Shown here: piece after piece, positions 1 to 7,779 of the stretch
Numbering within the stretch: the stretch's first letter is position 1
Layout of the letters: the number at the start of each line of letters is the position of its first letter
Assembly (NCBI GenBank): GCA_030635365.1
Contig: DAOVYZ010000123.1
Coordinates: forward strand, 1 to 8,468
Reading direction: 5' to 3'
Length of the DNA: 8,468 bases
Source of the DNA: Bacteroidales bacterium
GTDB taxonomy: Bacteria; Bacteroidota; Bacteroidia; Bacteroidales; UBA12077
The notes under the pieces: generated by a model
Seen by the model: only the letters and a program-made list of their open reading frames with translations
Databases searched by the model: none
Told to the model about the DNA's origin: nothing
Program-made: the position numbers and the translations under genes

Positions 1-262
1 CGAAAGTGGGGCTTGTGGTTATTGTTATTCCATTGCCTTCAATAGTAAGCCCGAGGCGTACATAATACTCGGGTTCGTTAAGGTCGGTAAGCAACATATT
101 AACAGCTATGCGGTTTGTGCCGGGGGCTACATAATCGGATAAACGCAAAGAATACGGAGGCGTAAGTTGTGTATTAATTTGTACAGGGTATACCTGGGCA
201 TTTACTTTAACGCTTATTAAGATGCTTAGTATAAGAAGGAGTATATTTAATTTTAATCTCAT
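1..262 (-). CDS. TANFOR-type exported protein, N-terminal fragment (runs off left edge)
   Basis: The reading frame is open from an ATG at 260-262 to the window edge and gives 87 residues. An in-frame TAA at 281-283 lies just upstream with no other ATG between, which fixes the start. Residues 1-22 form a signal peptide: basic MRLK, a long Leu/Ile core, and a cleavage site after VNA. The mature protein would begin QVYPVQINTQLTPPYSLRLS and continue through a beta-rich stretch (RIAVNMLLTDL, YYVRLGLTIEG). The VYPVQ-x-TQL-x-PPYS-x-LSDY pattern matches what I remember of the N-terminus of TANFOR-domain proteins of Bacteroidota, a family of long exported proteins without a known biochemical role. The C-terminus, where a type IX sorting signal might sit, is outside the window. 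It follows the FN3 gene on the same strand after a 267-base repeat-filled spacer. The frame and export are nearly certain; the family name rests on recall, not on a search. Confidence 0.75.
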   Translation of the reverse strand, partial: MRLKLNILLLILSILISVKVNAQVYPVQINTQLTPPYSLRLSDYVAPGTNRIAVNMLLTDLNEPEYYVRLGLTIEGNGITITTSPTF

Positions 263-273
263 TTTTCTAGTTA

Positions 274-536
274 TTAGCTTTTAGTTTTTAGCTTCCGGCT
301 GTAAGCTTCGAGTTCCGAGTTTTGAGCTTCTTTACCATTCACTTTTTCTTTTATCCTTTATCTTGTTTACTGCCCACTGCCTTCTGCTGCTGGTTTTTGC
401 TACTTTCATCCTGCTTACGTTACCCTTCGGCAGGCAAACTTTTTACTTTTGTCTTTCTACTTTTATCTTTCTACTTTTATCTTTTGTCTTGATACTCATA
501 TCTCAGTACTCTTATCTCAATACTCATGTCTAATAG
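274..536. repeat. degenerate heptanucleotide (7-bp period) array
   Basis: Almost the whole spacer can be cut into consecutive 7-base units. Read on the plus strand, 14 units in a row from 439 to 536 start with CT, for example CTTTTAT, CTTTCTA and CTCATAT. They include an exact 14-bp tandem copy, CTTTCTACTTTTAT, at 453-466 and 467-480. Further left the units change type: TTAGCTT-like (274-308), CGAGTTT-like (309-329), TTATCTT-like (344-364) and GCCCACT/GCCTTCT-like (365-385). The C or CT position stays within one base of the same phase over most of the array. The last unit (530-536) contains the TAG stop of the FN3 gene. No gene, promoter consensus or clear terminator was found in it. It resembles heptad-type spacer repeats reported in cyanobacteria and seen in Bacteroidota; its role here is unknown. 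Confidence 0.75.
410..434. repeat. short inverted repeat within the heptad array
   Basis: CCTGC at 410-414 is the reverse complement of GCAGG at 430-434, with a 15-base loop containing CCCTTCG. The stem is only five pairs and no T-tract follows on the minus strand, so it is not a convincing terminator. It looks like a worn version of the CCTGCC/GGCAGG palindromes often seen in Bacteroidota spacers. Confidence 0.3.
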
Positions 537-2602
537 TCTATCTCAATTACTTTACTCATTCCTGATTCCAGTCCGCTAAAAAAGACAGCTTTAATTACAT
601 AATAATAGTTATTATTTATTTTTAATTTTTTATCACTGAATTCATAAGTATTAACCGTTGCATAATGTGCCAGATTTTCAATGGAGTCGCCTTTATATAC
701 CATAAATTCTTTAACTCCCGATTGGCCGTATTCCCATTCCAGTATTACAAACTTATTTTGACGGTCGATATCGTATTTTATTTTGGAAACTGCAGGTTTA
801 AGCTTGTTTTTGTATTGCCTTACCCGCAATGGTTTTGCCGGTTTCGATTCCAGCCCTGCTTCGTCAACAGCTATCAGGGTATAGTCGTAAACCATACCTG
901 CCGCTGTTGAGGTATCCCGGTATGATTCTATCGAGTCATTCATAAAAAAGATCTCTTTTACTCTCCAGTTCGATTCATTTTCGACTTTCCTGTAAAGTAT
1001 GTGCTTAGATACATCGACACTCGAACTGTTGTACCATTCTAATTTTATACCTGTTTCATCCGATTCGTATGCATGAAATACGGGCGAAACCGGGGGCATT
1101 TTATCGGGGCGTACCAGTTCATATATATCTGAAAATTTGCTGGGGTTAAAATGATGGTCGAGTGCCTGTATTTTATAGTATATTTTTCGAGTAAGTGTTT
1201 TAATATTTATAGTATCGGTAAAAAGGGTATCTTCCACAGGGCTTACCGTAATTTGAGTAAACTCCGAATTTTTAAAGTTAGACCTGAAAACACGGTATCC
1301 GAACAGGTCTTTGTCTTTGTTTTTAGTCCAGTTCAAATGTACTATCCCTGTTGTGTCTATTTTACCACCCAGTCCTACAGGTTTTACGGGAGGTATGCTG
1401 TCGATAACCTGTATCATGTATGGGTACGACTGGTATGTATGCCCGTATTTATCCTCTACTATTATTTTGTAGAATGTATATGAATATGGGGGTTCATCGG
1501 CATATTTTCTTTTTTCGGGTTTTATCAATTCCACATTGATTGTATCATAAAGGCCCTTATCCTTTTCTGAACGTAAAATGTCAAAACCTACAATTTTTGA
1601 ATTCAAAGAGTCGGGGAATTCCCATTCCAGTGTTACATATTTACTTGTAAAAACATTGGAGCTGATAATTTTTGGATTAGCAGGTAAACGCTTATAACCC
1701 ATACCTGAAATAATTTCGGATGGAGGGGATATCTCTCCAAACGAGGTAACTCCTTTAATCCTGTAAAAGTATTCTTTGTTATTTTCGGGTAAGGAATCGA
1801 TAATAAACATACGCTCCGGTGTTTCATATACATTTTTAGATGTATTAATTAATGGATTATCTGAAATGGGTTTAAATGTTTTCCCATTATCATCAGATCG
1901 TTCAACCTTGTATGCTATATATATATTCTGAAATAACTGATGATTCCAGCTAATCATTGCCGATTTGTCGTTAAAATCTCCCCGTACACGAATAGGAGGT
2001 GGTAATGGTTTGAAATCGCCAACTCCCACATAAACATACCCTGTATCTATCGGGATTTTTTCTTTAGGTACCATGGGTATTACAAGGTACAAGTATTTTT
2101 CATTTTTCTTTACTGTTTTATCGGTAAACATCAGTCCCGATAACTTTGCCGTTGTTGGTGAGATATCGGCAGCTAGCAGGGCAAAAGAAAATTTTGATTC
2201 TAACTCGCGTGATTTGTTAATTACTTCGGCAATATCAGATCCTGCAATTCCGTGTGTGACTTCAAACGATTCTCCGTAAATGGCTTGTGCTGCAATTGTA
2301 ACATAATCATCGGTTTCGGAGTATGGTTCCCAAACACTTAGTGGTTTAGGTTTAAATAGTTCGTTTGAAGGGCTGGCCGAGTCGGGTTCTTCAAGTAAAA
2401 CATCATCGCGCATTAAGGTATGGCGTTCAATGCGGTATCCATATTCGTTTAAAAAATGCCATGCTACAGGTTTGTCGGGTGCCCAGCGCAAAGTAACAGA
2501 ATCTTTATAGGGCCTTGCTATTACTCTTATTTTTGCATTTTCCTGCGCATGACTTATTGTTGTTAATAGAATAAGGAAAATTATATAATAATATTTTTTC
2601 AT
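530..2602 (-). CDS. exported protein with six fibronectin type III-like units
   Basis: This gene encodes 690 residues, probably for a non-enzymatic surface or secreted scaffold or adhesion role (inference). Residues 1-19 are a signal peptide, MKKYYYIIFLILLTTISHA, cut before QENAK. FN3-like units are marked by a B-strand Trp and a later Tyr-rich strand: W40/YLYLV (about 25-195), W219/YFYRI (198-302), W327/YTFYKI (306-398), W425/YYKI (402-497), W523/YDYTL (500-595) and W623/YYYVI (598-690). From the second unit on, the Trp residues are spaced 98-108 apart. The first unit is far too long and carries an insert of roughly 75 residues (about 64-160) that includes a charged, helix-like segment. No catalytic motif, lipobox or type IX C-terminal signal is visible. 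The ATG at 2600-2602 is the only ATG after the in-frame TAA at 2639-2641, and there is no Shine-Dalgarno sequence. It lies 157 bases after the large gene and 267 before the TANFOR gene, probably co-transcribed. Its stop codon sits inside the heptad array. Confidence 0.88.
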   Translation of the reverse strand: MKKYYYIIFLILLTTISHAQENAKIRVIARPYKDSVTLRWAPDKPVAWHFLNEYGYRIERHTLMRDDVLLEEPDSASPSNELFKPKPLSVWEPYSETDDYVTIAAQAIYGESFEVTHGIAGSDIAEVINKSRELESKFSFALLAADISPTTAKLSGLMFTDKTVKKNEKYLYLVIPMVPKEKIPIDTGYVYVGVGDFKPLPPPIRVRGDFNDKSAMISWNHQLFQNIYIAYKVERSDDNGKTFKPISDNPLINTSKNVYETPERMFIIDSLPENNKEYFYRIKGVTSFGEISPPSEIISGMGYKRLPANPKIISSNVFTSKYVTLEWEFPDSLNSKIVGFDILRSEKDKGLYDTINVELIKPEKRKYADEPPYSYTFYKIIVEDKYGHTYQSYPYMIQVIDSIPPVKPVGLGGKIDTTGIVHLNWTKNKDKDLFGYRVFRSNFKNSEFTQITVSPVEDTLFTDTINIKTLTRKIYYKIQALDHHFNPSKFSDIYELVRPDKMPPVSPVFHAYESDETGIKLEWYNSSSVDVSKHILYRKVENESNWRVKEIFFMNDSIESYRDTSTAAGMVYDYTLIAVDEAGLESKPAKPLRVRQYKNKLKPAVSKIKYDIDRQNKFVILEWEYGQSGVKEFMVYKGDSIENLAHYATVNTYEFSDKKLKINNNYYYVIKAVFFSGLESGMSKVIEIDY

Positions 2603-2759
2603 TTCAATACGGGTTTGATAATTATTTTTATCATAGTGTTATGTTAAATATAAAATGTTGTGTTTCTCTGTTTTCAACCCCTGACAGGGTTTATCCCGAT
2701 AGTTATCGGGACCTGACAGGGATGTGGATATTTGTGTTTTCATCCGTTCATTTACTATT
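2603..2759. other. spacer between the large gene and the FN3 gene
   Basis: These 157 bases separate two genes on the same strand. A composite palindrome occupies the middle and is listed separately. The stretch next to the FN3 start is AT-rich and has neither a Shine-Dalgarno match nor the Bacteroidota -7 consensus TAnnTTTG on the minus strand. I see no gene here. Confidence 0.6.
2676..2721. repeat. composite palindromic element (nested inverted repeats)
   Basis: The core is TCCCGATA (2694-2701), two bases GT, then TATCGGGA (2704-2711), a perfect 8-bp inverted repeat. It is flanked by two direct copies of CCTGACAGGG at 2680-2689 and 2712-2721. Because that decamer is nearly self-complementary, the left flank (2679-2688) can also pair with the right flank (2712-2721) in a 10-position stem with one A-A mismatch, closing a larger hairpin around the core. 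The left flank can instead fold alone as AACCC/GGGTT (2676-2680 with 2687-2691). There is no T-tract on the minus strand, so a simple intrinsic terminator is unlikely. It could be an interspersed REP-like element, or an RNA hairpin that tunes expression between the two genes. Confidence 0.75.
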
Positions 2760-5700
2760 TTATAATGTATTCCTGATATTGATCCTGTATTTCGAGCTTA
2801 CTTCATTTCTTCCCGGAACAACATATTTTATGTCGAAAGGGTATGTTCCTGATTTAACTCTTGGAAATACTGTGTTTGCCAGTGTTTCGTACCAGGTATT
2901 CTTGCTTCCCTTATATCTTAAGAACATTGCATCTCCCTGCACATCAAAGAAATCTTTATAATAGAACCATATGAGGTTATAAACAAATGCTCCTTCTTGT
3001 GCCGTTGGTATAGCATAACCTCCGTCAATTTCTTCTTTTGTTAGCGTTTTGTCAAATGGTATCTGCCTTATATAAAGTGCTTTTACAGGTGGAATTCCAA
3101 GATCAAAATCAGGATTTCTCCAGTCTATTTTTATTTCTGATTGAGCATTGTAAGGTTCATATATCAGTTTTTTAATTGTATTGTTATAATAACTGTCGGT
3201 TAATACAGCTTCGAACCGGATTAGGGGTGTGATTTCTGTTGTCCAGTGTGTTTCGTATTTTTCAAATAGTTCTTTCCCGATAAGGGTAACTCCAAGTTCA
3301 TGCACATCGGAATGAATGTTATCTCTAAAACCTGTTGAGATGAATGTTTCATCTAACTTTTGTTTTAGTGTTGCATAATAACTGGCCCTGAAATGGGTGG
3401 TTATTAATGATTTTTCTTTCAGGTTGCGGATAGAACCTTCTGCTTTACGTGTTCTTATGGTAATATCCTGTTCTCCAATATTTGTTGTTTTTTCTCCTGT
3501 TACAATATTCGCATCAATGGCATCCTGCCCTTTAGGTATGTTTACAATATCAAATCTGTAAATAGTGTTGCCTGTTAAGCCCGGTGGAATAGTGTATTCT
3601 ATTTCGTTGTTATCTTTATATGATACATCGAAAAAATATTGTTTGCCGTTGGATGCACTATATTTTCCTTTTTGAGTAAAATCAGGATTGGATTCAAACA
3701 GGTAATCCTGCCCTTGTTTTAACTGAACATATCCCCGGGTATACTCATCCTGGTAAAAATTATAGTGGTTCAGTATAGGATAACAATATTTAACATTGCT
3801 TAACGGGATATAATCAGGTGCCTCTCCGGTTGTGAATGTAATTTCTTTTGATTCGATAAGTATTTCATCATCCACTTTTACAGATTTCCACAGGTTACGG
3901 TCGCGTTCTTCAAAACTTACCTGTACAACAGCTTTGATATTTGATTTTCCGGGCATAATATCCACAGGTTGCAAAGCCAATACTGTTTTATCGGCATTCC
4001 ATTCGTAATTTATATCCAAAGTTTGATTGTCTTTGTATATTTTGAAATGATCCAATTTTATTCTAAATGCTTTTAATTCGTCATCCACATCAACCATTTC
4101 AAAAACTTTATTTACCTCCATATTAAATACGGCTTGTGGCGAGTTAAATACATCAACATCGGTTTTCCTGTCTGCCGGAGACATGTCTGCAATGATTTCT
4201 ATACCTTCCAGGACGCTTCCCCCGGGCACCATTTCACATTCTTCGCCAATTACAACCTCGAACTTACAATTTCCTTTAATTAATCCTCCCAGTATATCAT
4301 AATATCCTCCTACAATTCCTCGCATCCAGAAAGGATTTGGCAGTTTAGATTGCATTACTGCTGCCATACCTAAGTCAATAATTGTAAGGTGTTTTGTTTT
4401 GTGGAATACCTTAACGATAATTCCTACTTTTCCTGAGAAATAAGCAAATGCCTGTCCGTTTGCATACCATCCGTTAACACCGAGGTCTTTGCTACGGCCT
4501 TTACATTTAACACTTCCGTAATTCTTCATCATTACGTCAAATCCCAAACCGGCAGTAAACCGGGCATAAAACATAAGGAAGGTCAGGTCGCCGGTATCCA
4601 TTGTTATCCTGGCACCAAATGCAAAACCACGTCCCGATGCCAATTGGTTTTCGTCACCCATATAATCTAAATCTATTCCACCAAGTATTCTTGAAACTTC
4701 AGCGGGAGGTGGAGGGCTTCCGGGAATATTATCTCCTACCATAAAATAGCTTTCGAGTTTTAGGAATCCTAACACTTCAATTCCCACAGGGTTGTCGGGA
4801 GAACCGATATGTATATACCATTCCCCGGGTGAAAAGTGCATAACCATTTCGCCTGCTAAGTCATCAGGGCCAATTCCTTTTACTATTCCGGCAGCTACAT
4901 TAATATACACCTTCATATTAGCATGCAGTATTTTTTCGGGAAAATTCATATATATTCTTATGCTGGCAGATAAGGAGGAGCTATTATCTCTCTTAGGATC
5001 ACCTCCTCCTTTCATCTCTTCTATCTGGCTTTTTAGTTTAACTAACTGCTGGGCTGCTCCGGGGAGTTTAGGAGTGATAAAATTAGCATTCCCCCTAAAG
5101 TCAATGGTGCGCAATCCACCACCATGGTTGAATACTATTTCCAAGGTAGCATCACCATTAAAAACGGTTTCTGCCTGGTTAAGGATAAGTCCAATGGAAC
5201 CTTTTATTCCAATAAGAATTTCTTTGTCGGGCCTGTATATAATTCCGGACTGGGTTTTTCCTATTTCATTGTAAAATTCCTCTCCGGGGTCGAGTTGCCT
5301 CATATGATGAAATGCTCCTCCTCCGAATTTATTTAAGGCAAACATTCCTATGGGTATACCATTGGGTAATGTTGCCATTGCATCGGCATACCAGTACCTG
5401 TAACCATCAACTTTTCCGAATAATGCTATGCCTTCGATCTTAATTAAATCAATAATTTCAATCGAAGCTTGTCCTTTAAATCCTGTACCATAGTCCTGGT
5501 CATTCTTAAACTTCTCAAGACTTCCGAAAATTTTATAGGCACCACCATCAATATCAACAGCTATTTTGGTTAGTTCCATATAACTGTATCTCCAGGATTG
5601 TAAACCATCCGATTCGTTCATTTTTCCTACAACGGTTAATCCGCATTCGGCACCAAAGCCTCCGTTACCTTCACCTACAAGATTCAGTATTATGTCAAAT

Positions 5701-7301
5701 GATAATCCCAGTTTATCGTCGGATATGGTCTTTAATCCAATATTATTAATACTTATTGGGAAATTAGATACTTTTTGTTGTAATGCTTCGGAACCAAAAG
5801 AAAAGCCTCCAACCTGTACATAAGGTTTTGTCGATTTTATTTCTAATGCTTCGAAACTAATATCAGCTAATTCTACACCATCGCCTGATAATTTTATACT
5901 GGCATTTCCATTTAATACTGCACGAGGCATAAACTTACTATCTTCGATTAATACTTCGATAAATGATGTTGGAGCAAGAGTTATTGTTGAAGAGAAAATT
6001 GGGAAATCCCTTTCACCTGTTGTTGTAATTGTAAAGGCATATTTACCTCCCATATCAATTAAAGCGGTATATTTTAAAGGATCGTCGGCAGAAAAGACCG
6101 GGACTATCATTTTTCCTTTAAATCCGGCTTGGGTTAACTGGTTTGCTTTTAGTTTGACACCTATTGCATCAAGAGAAAATGCCCAGTTTCCAATTCTCCC
6201 TTTTTCCAGGGATAAAAGATTTTCGGCTATTAACTCTCCTGAAAATCCCTGGTCATCTATCAAAAGATCATAAGCATGAAAACTGATTCTTTGCCCTTCG
6301 CCTCCCAACTCTTTCGGTAATCTAATTGATGCATACTTTATGTAAACACCTCTCCAAAGGTTACGGTTTCCTTCAACAAAATAGGATGAAGAGTAACCCT
6401 CAGGAAATTTTATTCCTGCATAATTATTGTAATCACTGAAATCCAATACGGCATCTTTAACCAAAAATCCAACACCTTCAACTCCTGATATCTGAAAAGC
6501 AGGTAGGCTTAAGCTTACAACCAAATCATTCCACCCGGCCATTTCAATAGAAAAACTGCTTGTTACTTTCTGGCCACTTAGTACCGTGCCATCTTTTGAT
6601 TCGGGAACTATAAGGCTTTCGGAAAAAATTACATCAGCCGAAATACCCATTCGTTTATATCCATGACAATCCCATACAGCATAAGTTTGCTTATTAGCTT
6701 TTATAATTACTTTTATTCCTTCTCCAAAGTTTAAAGGGATAGGGGTAACCAGTTCTAAAAAGATTTCATCTTTCAATCCTCCGCTAAACGAAAATGGAAT
6801 ATTATTTCCTTTGAAAGCAAGTTTGCCTTTAGGTGTTTCAAGTGACATTATCGCATTGAAATACGCTCCTTCAGGCTTGAATATTATTTCGTCAATAAGT
6901 AGTATATATTGTAATCCCCCTAAATCGGTTTTTATACCAACAGGCAAGCTTATTATTAATTCAGGGTCAATTCGGTCAATATACCTGTTTTCTTTTTCAA
7001 CTAATTCTAAAAGTTTATTAGCTTTATCCAGGTAATATTGTGTAGAGTCTGTATTTATCTGATACTGCCTGTATAACTCAAGTTCGCCTTGGGTATATTC
7101 ATGTTCCTTATCAAATTCATTTTCAGTGAAATCAAATTGCCTTGTTTGATCTATATAATAATCTAAGGATGATTCTGATACCTTTTCTTTAATAAGTTCA
7201 GATTTAGACAACTTATTATCAGAATCTTTAGTAAAGGCAAAATTATTCAAACTAAGTAGCTGTAAAGCTACTATAGTTAAAAAGGCCGGTGTTTTTCTCA
7301 T
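2760..7301 (-). CDS. very large exported beta-rich protein of unknown function, with Ig-like domain
   Basis: This gene encodes 1513 residues (roughly 165-170 kDa), and I cannot assign a function. Residues 1-23 form a signal peptide with a probable cut after NNFA. Residues 25-112 are charged and helix-prone. From about 113 to 860 there are many short amphipathic beta strands with glycine turns, such as GFKGQASIEIIDLIKIEG near 608-624 and FGGGAFHHM near 659-667. A proline linker, GSPPPPAEV, covers 861-869. A Gly- and aromatic-rich block follows (about 885-1025), including NGWYANGQAFAYFSGKVG and LGGLIKGNCKFEVVIGEECE with Cys1012 and Cys1022; I recall similar text from other Bacteroidota proteins. 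About 1035-1160 looks like a SbsA-type Ig-like domain, starting SPADRKTDVDVFNSPQAVFN and ending EITFTTGE. The rest, to 1513, is unassigned, with no type IX sorting signal seen. The ATG at 7299-7301 is the first after an in-frame TAA at 7317-7319. It is the first gene of the presumed three-gene unit. Confidence 0.85.
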   Translation of the reverse strand: MRKTPAFLTIVALQLLSLNNFAFTKDSDNKLSKSELIKEKVSESSLDYYIDQTRQFDFTENEFDKEHEYTQGELELYRQYQINTDSTQYYLDKANKLLELVEKENRYIDRIDPELIISLPVGIKTDLGGLQYILLIDEIIFKPEGAYFNAIMSLETPKGKLAFKGNNIPFSFSGGLKDEIFLELVTPIPLNFGEGIKVIIKANKQTYAVWDCHGYKRMGISADVIFSESLIVPESKDGTVLSGQKVTSSFSIEMAGWNDLVVSLSLPAFQISGVEGVGFLVKDAVLDFSDYNNYAGIKFPEGYSSSYFVEGNRNLWRGVYIKYASIRLPKELGGEGQRISFHAYDLLIDDQGFSGELIAENLLSLEKGRIGNWAFSLDAIGVKLKANQLTQAGFKGKMIVPVFSADDPLKYTALIDMGGKYAFTITTTGERDFPIFSSTITLAPTSFIEVLIEDSKFMPRAVLNGNASIKLSGDGVELADISFEALEIKSTKPYVQVGGFSFGSEALQQKVSNFPISINNIGLKTISDDKLGLSFDIILNLVGEGNGGFGAECGLTVVGKMNESDGLQSWRYSYMELTKIAVDIDGGAYKIFGSLEKFKNDQDYGTGFKGQASIEIIDLIKIEGIALFGKVDGYRYWYADAMATLPNGIPIGMFALNKFGGGAFHHMRQLDPGEEFYNEIGKTQSGIIYRPDKEILIGIKGSIGLILNQAETVFNGDATLEIVFNHGGGLRTIDFRGNANFITPKLPGAAQQLVKLKSQIEEMKGGGDPKRDNSSSLSASIRIYMNFPEKILHANMKVYINVAAGIVKGIGPDDLAGEMVMHFSPGEWYIHIGSPDNPVGIEVLGFLKLESYFMVGDNIPGSPPPPAEVSRILGGIDLDYMGDENQLASGRGFAFGARITMDTGDLTFLMFYARFTAGLGFDVMMKNYGSVKCKGRSKDLGVNGWYANGQAFAYFSGKVGIIVKVFHKTKHLTIIDLGMAAVMQSKLPNPFWMRGIVGGYYDILGGLIKGNCKFEVVIGEECEMVPGGSVLEGIEIIADMSPADRKTDVDVFNSPQAVFNMEVNKVFEMVDVDDELKAFRIKLDHFKIYKDNQTLDINYEWNADKTVLALQPVDIMPGKSNIKAVVQVSFEERDRNLWKSVKVDDEILIESKEITFTTGEAPDYIPLSNVKYCYPILNHYNFYQDEYTRGYVQLKQGQDYLFESNPDFTQKGKYSASNGKQYFFDVSYKDNNEIEYTIPPGLTGNTIYRFDIVNIPKGQDAIDANIVTGEKTTNIGEQDITIRTRKAEGSIRNLKEKSLITTHFRASYYATLKQKLDETFISTGFRDNIHSDVHELGVTLIGKELFEKYETHWTTEITPLIRFEAVLTDSYYNNTIKKLIYEPYNAQSEIKIDWRNPDFDLGIPPVKALYIRQIPFDKTLTKEEIDGGYAIPTAQEGAFVYNLIWFYYKDFFDVQGDAMFLRYKGSKNTWYETLANTVFPRVKSGTYPFDIKYVVPGRNEVSSKYRINIRNTL

Positions 7302-7402
7302 GTAATGCGTAATATTTTATCTAATAAATATGTTCTTTTTTTGTTAAAAAATCAAATTATAGCGTGAAAGTAACTATTTAGGTTTCAAATACCCTTAAGG
7401 TA

Positions 7403-7422
7403 TATATGTTTTATAACATATA
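7403..7422. promoter_or_regulatory. AT-rich perfect palindrome upstream of the large gene
   Basis: TATATGTT (7403-7410) and AACATATA (7415-7422) are exact reverse complements around the four bases TTAT. The element lies about 100 bases upstream of the large gene's ATG. A repressor or activator dimer could bind such a site, but short AT-rich palindromes arise by chance in DNA of this composition, so the regulatory role is a guess. Confidence 0.25.
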
Positions 7423-7613
7423 ATTGTCGATTCAAGAATAAACATATTAATGAAAACCCAAGAATATAAATCATCATAAGCTGTGATATTGATTTTATTT
7501 TTATCATATAAAATAATTAAATTGCTATATACTTAATTCCTATAAATCCAAAAAAATCCAGATAAATATAGAAAGATTTATTTGTTTTTTTTCGGTAATG
7601 TAATAAAATGCAG

Positions 7614-7655
7614 GTTTGAGGTAATGAATGGTAAGTTTGAGGTAATGAAATGCAA
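7614..7655. repeat. 21-bp direct repeat, two copies plus a partial third
   Basis: GTTTGAGGTAATGAA occurs at 7614-7628 and again at 7635-7649, exact over 15 bases. The full 21-base units (7614-7634 and 7635-7655) agree at 18 positions. A decayed third unit precedes them (GGTAATG at 7594-7600, AATGCAG at 7607-7613). The 21-base period equals two DNA turns, which would suit a protein binding side by side, and it is also three heptads. The copies lie about 310 bases upstream of the large gene. Confidence 0.65.
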
Positions 7656-7779
7656 ATTAGGAATTTGATTAAACAATGGTTTTTATCAAAAAATCTAAAT
7701 CACCAAGAAATCACACTTACTTGCAGGCCAATGCCAATTACTAAAAATTAATGATGACTAAATTAACAAACATTAATTC

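Noticed and set aside
2641..2961. Plus-strand open frame of 106 codons
   Set aside because: It runs over the composite palindrome and the 3' end of the large minus-strand gene; its product has no protein-like pattern beyond what antisense reading gives.
4792..5336. Plus-strand open frames opposite the large gene
   Set aside because: They are antisense to a well-supported long coding region, and overlapping each other in two frames argues against real genes.
7353..7388. Bacteroidota -7/-33 promoter for the large gene (TATAATTTG on minus)
   Set aside because: The spacing between TA and TTTG does not fit TAnnTTTG and no TTTG is seen at the proper distance upstream.
7561..7670. Small plus-strand frame through the 21-bp repeat (text like KFEVMKCKLGI)
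   Set aside because: The repeat period is a multiple of three, so any open frame through it gives a repeating peptide. There is no clear start site, and the length is too short to support a gene.
7722..7739. Minus-strand TTGGCATTGGCCTGCA as a sigma-54 promoter
   Set aside because: The GG to GC spacing is one base short of the required -24/-12 spacing, and it lies over 400 bases from the next start codon.
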